NCBI GenBank assembly: GCA_944322775.1
Contig: CALUQA010000016.1
Location: 1-20,738, forward strand
Reading direction: 5' to 3'
Length of the DNA: 20,738 nt
Source of the DNA: an uncultured Elusimicrobiales bacterium
GTDB taxonomy: Bacteria > Elusimicrobiota > Elusimicrobia > Elusimicrobiales > Elusimicrobiaceae
In this document: piece by piece, positions 7,819 to 15,103 of the stretch
How positions within the stretch are numbered: the stretch's first letter is position 1
Layout of the letters: each line of letters opens with the position of its first letter
Notes under the pieces: generated by a model
Seen by the model: the letters and a program-made list of their open reading frames with translations, nothing else
What the model was told of the DNA's origin: nothing
Databases searched by the model: none
Position numbers and translations under genes: made by a program

Positions 7819-9035
7819 TCTGGCCTCCTAAGCAATAAGGAACAATTGTTTCCGCCGATGGCAAAACTGTTTTTAAGCACAATGCGAAGCGGCGTTTTTT
7901 GCACGGCTGTTTGGTATGCCAACGCCGCACAGCGTTCGTCGGGCTGGCACAGGTTTTTGGTGGGCAGCACCGTTTGCCGCGCAAGCATATTTACGCAGGC
8001 AATGCTTTCCAGGCTGCCGCTGGCACCCATGGTGTGGCCGATATGGCCTTTTAAACTGTTAATGCGCAGCTGCGGGCCAAATACCGCTTGGGCGGCTTGC
8101 GTTTCGGCAATGTCGCCTGCGATGGTGCCCGTAGCGTGGGCATTTAATAAATCCACTTGTTCGGGCCGCACGCCGCAGGCGTCCAACGCCCCTTGCATGC
8201 AGCGCTGCAGCGTAAGCGCGGACGGAAAAGCCATGTTTTCCGTTTCCGTATTGGCATAAAAACCCAATACTTCCGCCAGCACCGTGGCCCCGCGCGCCAA
8301 GGCGCTTTGTTTACTTTCCATAAACACCAGCCCGCAGCCTTCCGCCACCACCAAACCGGTGCGGCTTTTGTCAAAAGGACGGCAGGCCGTGTCGGGGCAA
8401 TCGTTGGCGTTTTTGGACGTGGCCTGCATAATGTCAAAACAGGCGCTGAACATGGGGTGGTATTCTTCCGTTCCTCCGCACAGGGCTTGGCTTACCAGCC
8501 CCGAGCGAATGGCCATAAACCCCAGGCCAATGTTCATTAACCCCGTGGCGCAGGCTTCGCTGTTGCCCATGGCAGGGCCGTTAATTTTGAGTGCTTGGCA
8601 CACGCCCGCCAGCGGGGAATGGTTCATGATTTGCAAAAAGTCGGAAGTTTTTATCATTTCCAAATGGGCACCCTGGCTGTAAGAAGCCAGCTCCAGCCAT
8701 ACGGAAATGCTGTTAAGCGTAGAGCCCATAAAAAAGCCCAAATGCGCAGGCGCTTGGTCGTAACCGGCTTGTTTTAAGGCTTCCTGCGCGGCACAATAGG
8801 CATACAGGCCCATGCGGCTCATGCCGCGGCGATATTTGCGCGCAATAAAGGAATAATCTTCTGGCGGGACGGTGGCGGCCACTTTGGTCTGCACCAAAGG
8901 CAGGGCTTCCAGCTCCGGCACGGTGTGCATGCAGGGGCGGGCATTAAGCAACCCGTCCCAAAATGTTTCTACGCCGCGGCCATAGGGGCTGACAGCCCCC
9001 ATACCGGTGATAACAACCGTATTTGAATCGCCCAT
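7815..9035 (-). CDS. Beta-ketoacyl-ACP synthase (FabF-like, condensing enzyme)
   Basis: The 406-residue thiolase-fold condensing enzyme has VVITGMGAVSPYG at its N-terminus, as expected for the FabF group. The catalytic triad is complete: Cys162 in NSEACATG, His300 in NAHATGT (the common form is HGTGT), and His334 in GHIGHTMGASG. It should therefore condense malonyl-ACP with the growing chain and is not a chain-length factor that has lost its cysteine. No Shine-Dalgarno is visible before the ATG. Instead a TATAAT box ends six bases upstream of it, so the gene may be read from a leaderless transcript as well as from the fabG transcript 47 bases upstream. Aryl polyene systems normally pair the KS with a second KS-like partner; none is seen in the window. 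Confidence 0.93.
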   Translation of the reverse strand: MGDSNTVVITGMGAVSPYGRGVETFWDGLLNARPCMHTVPELEALPLVQTKVAATVPPEDYSFIARKYRRGMSRMGLYAYCAAQEALKQAGYDQAPAHLGFFMGSTLNSISVWLELASYSQGAHLEMIKTSDFLQIMNHSPLAGVCQALKINGPAMGNSEACATGLMNIGLGFMAIRSGLVSQALCGGTEEYHPMFSACFDIMQATSKNANDCPDTACRPFDKSRTGLVVAEGCGLVFMESKQSALARGATVLAEVLGFYANTETENMAFPSALTLQRCMQGALDACGVRPEQVDLLNAHATGTIAGDIAETQAAQAVFGPQLRINSLKGHIGHTMGASGSLESIACVNMLARQTVLPTKNLCQPDERCAALAYQTAVQKTPLRIVLKNSFAIGGNNCSLLLRRPE

Positions 9036-9041
9036 ATTTGT

Positions 9042-9047
9042 ATTATA
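9042..9047 (-). promoter_or_regulatory. -10-like TATAAT box directly before the ketosynthase start
   Basis: A perfect TATAAT lies six bases upstream of the ketosynthase ATG on the minus strand, within the short gap after fabG. At this distance transcription would begin at or next to the A of the ATG, the geometry of a leaderless mRNA. I see no good -35 hexamer at 16-18 bases; TTGTCA is 23 bases away. The lack of a ribosome site supports the idea, but chance in an AT-rich gap is possible. Confidence 0.4.
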
Positions 9048-9082
9048 TCAATTTAGCCCTTTTTTCCCATTGACAAGCGGGC

Positions 9083-9817
9083 CTACATGCAAATGCCGCC
9101 GTTTACCTGAAATACCTGCCCGGTAATATAGGAGGCTTTTTCCGAGCATAAAAAAGACACCATGGCCGCCACTTCCTGCGGTCTGCCCAGGCGGTGCAGC
9201 GGAATGAGGGGCAAAATTTTGTCTATGGGCAGGCCTTCCAGCATGTCCGTTTCAATAAACCCGGGGGATACGGCATTGACCAGCACATTGCGCTTGGCCA
9301 CTTCCGCCGCCAGGCTGCGCGTGGCGCCCACCAAACCGGCTTTGGCGGCTGAATAGTTGGTCTGCCCCGGCACCGGCGCATGCGCCGCGGCAGAGGCGAT
9401 ATTGACAATGCGCCCCCGTCGGGCATACACCATGGAAGCCAGCACGGTTTTGGTCACCTGATAAAACCCGCCCAAAACGGTGGAAAGCACGGCATTCCAT
9501 TCTTGGTCCTGCATAAAAAGAAGCAAATTGTCTTTGCGTATGCCGGCATTGTTTACCAAGGCATAAGGGGTGTGTTCTTTAAGCAAAGGGTTCAGCGCAG
9601 CCTGCACGGCGGCACCGTCGGCTACGTCAAAGGGGAGCAACGTGCATTGTGCGCCGAAGGACTCTATTTCTTTTTGGGCGGCTTGTGCAGCGGCGTGGTT
9701 GGAATGATAGTTTAGCCAAATGTCAAATCCGTCCTGAGCCAGCTGTTTGGCTATGGCCAGCCCGATACCGCGGCTGGCACCCGTAACTAAAGCAATTTTG
9801 CGGGGAGAAGAAGGCAT
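9083..9817 (-). CDS. fabG: 3-oxoacyl-ACP reductase (FabG family, SDR)
   Basis: This 244-residue classical short-chain dehydrogenase has the cofactor motif TGASRGIG (12-19), NNAG (89-92), catalytic Ser142, and Tyr155 with Lys159 in YSAAK, plus the ITGQ...NGG C-terminus typical of FabG. It uses NADPH to reduce the 3-keto group after each condensation. It is the first gene of the polyene locus, starts after a strong GGAGG ribosome site five bases from the ATG, and is preceded by a 126-base gap that probably holds the promoter. Name and reaction are secure; the dedication to polyene synthesis (ApeQ role) is inferred from the neighbours, and it could also serve general fatty-acid synthesis. Confidence 0.93.
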   Translation of the reverse strand: MPSSPRKIALVTGASRGIGLAIAKQLAQDGFDIWLNYHSNHAAAQAAQKEIESFGAQCTLLPFDVADGAAVQAALNPLLKEHTPYALVNNAGIRKDNLLLFMQDQEWNAVLSTVLGGFYQVTKTVLASMVYARRGRIVNIASAAAHAPVPGQTNYSAAKAGLVGATRSLAAEVAKRNVLVNAVSPGFIETDMLEGLPIDKILPLIPLHRLGRPQEVAAMVSFLCSEKASYITGQVFQVNGGICM

Positions 9818-9852
9818 GTTTCCTCCAAATCAAGCAGAAAAGTATATTATTT

Positions 9853-9882
9853 ATCATAACTAAAATAATTACAGAAAAACAA
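9853..9882 (-). promoter_or_regulatory. Possible promoter of the polyene operon
   Basis: On the minus strand, TTGTTT and TATGAT are separated by 18 bases, about 35 bases before the fabG start, in an AT-rich gap between fabG and the helicase-methyltransferase gene. The match to the sigma-70 consensus is moderate. Further TA-rich alternatives (TATACT) lie just downstream, so the exact box is uncertain. Confidence 0.35.
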
Positions 9883-9943
9883 ATGCTTTTCAAAACTTTT
9901 CCGCACGAAAACAGGGCCCCGCACAACAATGTCTGCGACGTTT

Positions 9944-12900
9944 TTACTCCATGGGTTTAATCATTTGTTCAATAAAACCTATCTCTTTATTGTCCAAATT
10001 ATATTTTTTATACAATTGCCGATTGATATCGTCAATTGATTGGGACCAATCAATATCGGATTTGTCAGAAAAATCCTGGATAGGAACAAATTTATATACT
10101 CTATTAGGCGCCGACTGCGTAATTTTAACAGCGCTAACCAAAGCCCTAAAAAACTTTGTCTTTAGATATTTAATAAAATACTTAGCTTCTTGTGCAGTAT
10201 TGAAAGGAACATATAAATATGACTGAGAACATACCGAGTTCTGTGGAGCATATTCTGGTTGCCCTAAAATTTGGTGAGGAAAACTTTCTCCGGCTCCATA
10301 TCCTCCAGGTATGAAAACTTTATATTTATTAATATCCTTAGTATTCTTAGTTATTTTTGTAGCATCAATAAAGCCAACCTGCCGTTTGGCTTTCGTAATG
10401 TAAAAACACATTGTATTATGAGTAGAAGAAGTTTCCGTATATATTTTTATCGGATTTTTTTTACTTGTTTCAGGATTTGAAGAAATATTAAATGGAGTAT
10501 CCGAAGACACAATACTCTCCACCGTTTTTTTATTATTTTTTATACGAGTAAACACATCTTTTATGATTTGATTTAAGATAGGGAAACGAATTAAAATATC
10601 AAAATCATTTAAAGTTCGACTTACTGTTTCTATCAAATTGCCCTGATATAAAGTATATTGACAAGGACCTGCGTAGGAAAAATCCATTAAATAAAAACAA
10701 AGCCCTCCTTTAATCTCAACATTATTAAATAAAAATTTCGCATCAGTAAAGGTAATCAGTTTTCTAAGATGCTTATTGTTAAGCATATCTTGTCTAAATT
10801 GTCCTAAAAGATTTTCTCGACCCGCAGCAAACCATTTAGCAGGAATAATCAAAGAAGAATATTTAGGATTTAAATCTTGTGCTTGTATCACAAAATATTG
10901 AAAACACGGAGCATCATTGTTTCCACCAGCCCCCTTTTCAATTTGATATGGGGGATTGCCCACAATAGCATCGAATTTCATTTTTGTTTCCTCTCTATCC
11001 CAAAAGCTGCCCTTTAAAATTTTATTACGGACTTGTTCCGATTTGTTTTTAAGCTGATTAATCAAATCCTCAAAATAATGTGCATTTATTTTGCCAGATT
11101 TATAGCCCAATAAAGTTCTTTGGGTAATGGACTTAGCCATAGGAGTCTGGCAGAGAATAAATATATTATTTTGCACTGTATCTTGCCATAATTGAGTTTG
11201 TGTTTCCAAGGTATGTTGCTGCCGGGGCAAGTGGTTTAATTTGGCACGATAAATGCTATATGCCACATAAAGAGGGTAAAGACCTGTTTTAGAGTTAATC
11301 TCTAAAACAGTTGCCTGAGGATTGGCCATTGTGCAAGCGGTAACTTTCCCGTGGTCAATAAATTGAGGTTCATCAAGCAAAGAAGAAAACGTTTCATTAT
11401 AAAAATTATATCCACCCAAGCACGTACCCAAATGCATGTTGACCACCCGCCAAGGAGTAAGGACCGTTTCTTTATCCGGATTTTTAAACGTTTCAAATAA
11501 AGCGGCAATTTTTTGCACCCTTTCCGTGGGGGCCAAGGAATCGGCAGATTTGGCAAGAGCGCGAATTTGCCTTCCGGCCGCGATAAAGACGTCTTGCTCA
11601 TAGTATTTGCTAAATTTTTTAAATACCTCTTTTGTGACGCCTTGCGGCATAAACTCATTCCAAGAGTGATCATCTATTAAATCCACAAAATTTTCGACAT
11701 TGATTTCTTGTTCAGCATTTACATCAGCACCATAAATTAAAAGAGGAATGCGAATGGAAATAGCCCGTAAAATAGCCATTGCTTTACGTGCATTTTCCTG
11801 CTTTTTCTTTTTTTCTTCCAAAAATTCTTTTTCTTCGGGTGTTAACTCTTTTTTGGGTTTACGTTCTATTTTATTTAATTTTTCATATTCCTCATTTGTA
11901 AATCCCATGTCATTGATTGTTAGCTCGTTCTGCGCATTACGTGGTTGTTTAGCGTTTTTGACGATTGTTTTGAGTTTTTCAAAATCTTCCAATTCCAGTG
12001 CATTCAATTTGAGCAAATTTTCATTATACAAGTGTTTATCATCAAAACCATTTTTTACAACTCTGTCAGTATATGCTTTTTTAAGTTGCTGCAATAATGT
12101 AGATACATGATATGCTGACATCTTGCTACCATCAACAGCAATAACAGGACAAAAATTAAGAAATTGCCCCATTAAAACACGATCATTAGCAGTAGTTTTG
12201 CCAGCAGAAGCGGAAACTTGGCTTGCTTCTGCAACCATCTTTAAAGTTCTGTCTGGCGCAAAATCAAACACGCAGCAACGCTCTTTCATGCGGCCATTGA
12301 TATTCGCCGGTGTCTGTACTCTAAAAATAGTTTGCATATAGTTTGCCGCAGAGGTAGAAAAAGACCCCGCCAGCATAAATACGCCCGTCCATTCCGGTAC
12401 GGTCACCCCAGTAGTTAAACGCCCGCAAGAAAGAGTGATGGAATAGTGATCGTCCGGGTTTTCCCCTATGGCCGCACGCACATTTGCCAAAGCTTCTGTA
12501 TATTCTTGTTCTTCATCTCCATCCCCAGCTACATTGACAATTTTGAAAAACTGACTATTTCCGAAAAGGGGATGTTCCCGAAGGAGTTGGCTTAAGGCCT
12601 TGGCTTCTTTAACTCCAGGAAGCATCCACAGCGTATGCCGGAAAAACGACCGAGAAGCTTCCGTAGAAAAGGGATAATTGCTATTTTTATTGCTATCCGT
12701 GAGCAAATTAAGAAAAGCATTTACGTCCTTCTTATGCACAAAATCCCCTATATGGGCATCTGAGGGCATATGCTGATAATCTTTTTGTACATCGCCTGTC
12801 CATGTGCGGAAAAATTCTTTAAAGTTGAATGCAGAATCCTCCAAATCAACATATGACGGAAAATTTTTATCTAAATCGTATGTATAAATTTCCATTCGAG

Positions 12901-13984
12901 GCAAGTCCTCGTATGGGTTTGAGTCCCCAAAATGATTTATTTGCCAATCTGTCTTGGCTTGCTGCTCCATGATATAGTCCCAAGTAAAAATTTCACCTTG
13001 TTTAAAATCGGAAATCAAATTAAAAGGAGTACCGGAAAGCTCTAATAATTTGGGCATTTTTTGGGGATTATTGCTTAAAACAGTATCCAATACTTTTTGA
13101 CCTAATGAGGTTTGCGTTCCTTCGTGCGCCTCATCCACAATAATCAAATCCCAATCTGTCAAAAAGACCTCGTCGTTCTTGTCAAACTTTCCACCGACAG
13201 CGGCAGACGCTCTCAAATCTTGTATAGAAGCAAAATAAACAAATTTTTTCACTTGATGATAAATTAAGCTCTGTATACTTGAACCGACCTTTTTAGAACC
13301 GAACTGATATGACGTATTTTTAAAAATTTTATTAAAATCCTCAAACCACCCTTCATTTACAACCGGTCTATGGGTACAAATAAGAACCTTGTTAAACGGG
13401 AACAATTTAACTACCTGCAAGGCGGAAAGCGTTTTTCCAAAGCGCATTTTGGCATTCCATAACATTCGATTGCCTTTTTTAAACTGACGCAATGTATCAT
13501 TAATCGCTTTTTCTTGTTCCGGACGAAAAATAATAGGAGAATCATCTTTAGATCTTTCCTCCGGGTTTAAATATAAGCGGTTTTCTTTCACAGCATTAAT
13601 GGCATTCTGGGCCGTATTTAAATCTGTTTCAAACCATTCATTACGTCTATTTTCTTTATCAAAGTAATGGTTCTTAATCCCAGAACGCCTCAATACCTGG
13701 TGGACTTGGTAATCTCTAAAAGATTCCGTCTTGAGGACGCCATTCTTGTTAACGGTTCTTACAGCCAGTTCTGTGTGCAACAACTCAAATTGAATGCCCG
13801 CCGTATGTGTATACGATTTTATGCGTTGTTTTGCGGCCTCATTTAATGGTTTTGAATTGGGAGCCAAAGCATCTGTTTCCGTATCGATGCTTGTATCACC
13901 AATTTTTAAAAGATCTTGATGGGCTTTATCATTTATACGAAAAATATAAATTAATTTATAAGAGAATGTAGAATGAAATGGCAT
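9944..13984 (-). CDS. GIY-YIG-like nuclease / SF2 helicase / N6-adenine methyltransferase fusion (R-M enzyme)
   Basis: This 1346-residue protein seems to join all restriction and modification activities. Residues 9-120 resemble the GIY-YIG (T5orf172/MUG113) nuclease fold: YIF, LLKIGDT (25-31), Arg54, His95 and EWF (116-118). Residues 150-580 form a superfamily 2 helicase: RFGKT (181-185, Walker A), DEAH (284-287), SGTPF (317-321), TTGVTVPEW (524-532) and QTIFRVQTP (551-559). A charged coiled stretch follows (700-735). The methyltransferase part shows a TPWRVVNM block (843-850, motif X-like), an unusual motif I (VLEINSKTGLYPLY, 893-906) and NPPYQ (1010-1014) for N6-adenine methylation. Residues 1100-1346 probably recognise the target. 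It starts one base after the partner gene, with an AAGGA ribosome site. Domain order resembles type ISP enzymes, but with a different nuclease. The DNA is much more AT-rich than its neighbours, pointing to transfer. Confidence 0.88.
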   Translation of the reverse strand: MPFHSTFSYKLIYIFRINDKAHQDLLKIGDTSIDTETDALAPNSKPLNEAAKQRIKSYTHTAGIQFELLHTELAVRTVNKNGVLKTESFRDYQVHQVLRRSGIKNHYFDKENRRNEWFETDLNTAQNAINAVKENRLYLNPEERSKDDSPIIFRPEQEKAINDTLRQFKKGNRMLWNAKMRFGKTLSALQVVKLFPFNKVLICTHRPVVNEGWFEDFNKIFKNTSYQFGSKKVGSSIQSLIYHQVKKFVYFASIQDLRASAAVGGKFDKNDEVFLTDWDLIIVDEAHEGTQTSLGQKVLDTVLSNNPQKMPKLLELSGTPFNLISDFKQGEIFTWDYIMEQQAKTDWQINHFGDSNPYEDLPRMEIYTYDLDKNFPSYVDLEDSAFNFKEFFRTWTGDVQKDYQHMPSDAHIGDFVHKKDVNAFLNLLTDSNKNSNYPFSTEASRSFFRHTLWMLPGVKEAKALSQLLREHPLFGNSQFFKIVNVAGDGDEEQEYTEALANVRAAIGENPDDHYSITLSCGRLTTGVTVPEWTGVFMLAGSFSTSAANYMQTIFRVQTPANINGRMKERCCVFDFAPDRTLKMVAEASQVSASAGKTTANDRVLMGQFLNFCPVIAVDGSKMSAYHVSTLLQQLKKAYTDRVVKNGFDDKHLYNENLLKLNALELEDFEKLKTIVKNAKQPRNAQNELTINDMGFTNEEYEKLNKIERKPKKELTPEEKEFLEEKKKKQENARKAMAILRAISIRIPLLIYGADVNAEQEINVENFVDLIDDHSWNEFMPQGVTKEVFKKFSKYYEQDVFIAAGRQIRALAKSADSLAPTERVQKIAALFETFKNPDKETVLTPWRVVNMHLGTCLGGYNFYNETFSSLLDEPQFIDHGKVTACTMANPQATVLEINSKTGLYPLYVAYSIYRAKLNHLPRQQHTLETQTQLWQDTVQNNIFILCQTPMAKSITQRTLLGYKSGKINAHYFEDLINQLKNKSEQVRNKILKGSFWDREETKMKFDAIVGNPPYQIEKGAGGNNDAPCFQYFVIQAQDLNPKYSSLIIPAKWFAAGRENLLGQFRQDMLNNKHLRKLITFTDAKFLFNNVEIKGGLCFYLMDFSYAGPCQYTLYQGNLIETVSRTLNDFDILIRFPILNQIIKDVFTRIKNNKKTVESIVSSDTPFNISSNPETSKKNPIKIYTETSSTHNTMCFYITKAKRQVGFIDATKITKNTKDINKYKVFIPGGYGAGESFPHQILGQPEYAPQNSVCSQSYLYVPFNTAQEAKYFIKYLKTKFFRALVSAVKITQSAPNRVYKFVPIQDFSDKSDIDWSQSIDDINRQLYKKYNLDNKEIGFIEQMIKPME

Positions 13985-13985
13985 A

Positions 13986-14987
13986 TTATTTTTCCTTTTT
14001 CAACAACTCTATAAATTTTATGGGCACGCCACTTTGCCAGTCCATTATTGTACTGTAAACGCCGTTGTGCTTATAAATATTATTTTTGGCGCATCCCTCG
14101 CATTCCTTTTTAACGGAAATAGAACCAAATAAATCCTGAGACAATTTTTCTTCTATATAACAACTATTGGGAACAACTCCTTTTAATCCGTCCATCTGCC
14201 AAATATTCCAAGAAAGAATCTCAGCAATTTCCAACAATAATTCCGTCGTTGGCAAAGCCGAAAAGCGAGCCGTATAATATTCTGCAAACGTCAGCAATAG
14301 GTTTTCTCTAGCCAGCAATACATTGTCTCCCTGCAAATCATAGCCGTAAATATGTTTACAAGCTATTTTTGCCCACACAAACCAGTCTTCTTGATTACGT
14401 GTATTTTCACTCACTACACGCAATTTTCTGTCTAGCAAGCCTATTCTATCTTCTACGGCAATGGGAACCCCGGTGGTGGCGTCATAACGACTGGTCAAAT
14501 AAGGGGCTTCTCCACAGGCGATTTCCAAGCGGGTCAAGCGCACATAATCCTGCCAGGTTATTGGCTCGTCAAAAGGAATCGGCCGTTTAATTGTACGCCA
14601 CCCCTCTTGTGTTTCCTTATTAAAAACATCTTTACGTCCAAACCAAGCATTATCTATTAAATTATTTTGTTGATTGCACACCCAGGCCGGAGTGAAAACT
14701 TCCGCATTTTCTTTAATACGGGTTAATTGGGTTTCTTTACTCTTGTTGATTCTGGGTTTAATGATATTTCCATTCTTACCAGTAATATGAACAATGCTTA
14801 TGACATCTTTATCTCTAAAGCCTTCCCCTTTTTGGGCATAATTGTTCGTCGCCCACAAAATATTGTTATGGGTGGTACGGTCTTTTAAGAGCACAGAAAG
14901 CAACTGTTCATTTAATTTTAACAGCTGATTTTCTTTTACATCTGTATTCATCTCGTGCAGAAATGGCTTTTTGACGCTAGTTGTCAT
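13986..14987 (-). CDS. Methyltransferase-like subunit of the R-M cassette, without NPPY motif
   Basis: The 333-residue protein resembles the front part of an N6-adenine DNA methyltransferase. NAEVFTPAWVC (94-104) is motif X-like; LEIACGEAPYL (154-164) matches the SAM-binding motif I; YGYDLQGDNVLLAREN (214-229) fits the following acidic strand and helix; and NIWQMDG (261-267) is where the next motif is expected. The catalytic NPPY that should follow is absent, replaced by a short tail with Cys296-x2-Cys299. It may bind SAM or DNA for the large helicase-methyltransferase encoded one base downstream. I took the ATG at 14987; a TTG two codons earlier and an ATG at 14951 are alternatives, and none has a clear ribosome site. 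The pair must be one operon. The gene is AT-rich like its partner. Confidence 0.8.
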   Translation of the reverse strand: MTTSVKKPFLHEMNTDVKENQLLKLNEQLLSVLLKDRTTHNNILWATNNYAQKGEGFRDKDVISIVHITGKNGNIIKPRINKSKETQLTRIKENAEVFTPAWVCNQQNNLIDNAWFGRKDVFNKETQEGWRTIKRPIPFDEPITWQDYVRLTRLEIACGEAPYLTSRYDATTGVPIAVEDRIGLLDRKLRVVSENTRNQEDWFVWAKIACKHIYGYDLQGDNVLLARENLLLTFAEYYTARFSALPTTELLLEIAEILSWNIWQMDGLKGVVPNSCYIEEKLSQDLFGSISVKKECEGCAKNNIYKHNGVYSTIMDWQSGVPIKFIELLKKEK

Positions 14988-14993
14988 AAACAA

Positions 14994-15016
14994 ATTGTAT
15001 TTATTGTCTATTCAAT
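14994..15016. repeat. Imperfect inverted repeat before the R-M cassette
   Basis: ATTGTAT (14994-15000) and ATTCAAT (15010-15016) are inverted copies with one mismatch and a nine-base spacer, ending seven bases upstream of the methyltransferase-like start. It is a candidate operator over the likely promoter region of the cassette. In DNA this AT-rich such repeats arise by chance, so support is modest. Confidence 0.3.
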
Positions 15017-15078
15017 CTATCGATATTTTATCACATTTATAGAATAGCCCTGACTATTTTTATCTCAGTTCAAACATC

Positions 15079-15103
15079 AAAAAAGCCCCGAAGGGCTTTT
15101 TTT
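15079..15103 (-). terminator. Strong intrinsic terminator, possibly bidirectional
   Basis: AAAAAAGCCC (15079-15088), loop CGAA and GGGCTTTTTT (15093-15102) form a 10-bp hairpin. Read on the minus strand it has a TTCG loop and ends in a run of T, right at the stop codon of the HTH-TPR gene (the TAA lies within it). The T run on the plus strand would also allow termination that way. It separates the zinc-ribbon/membrane/HTH operon from the R-M cassette. Confidence 0.85.

Noticed and set aside
7815..9035. Ketosynthase as a chain-length factor
   Set aside because: Cys162, His300 and His334 are all present, so it should be a catalytic condensing enzyme.
9944..15080. Mobile element carrying the R-M cassette
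   Set aside because: No transposase, integrase, terminal inverted repeat or target-site duplication could be seen; only composition supports transfer.
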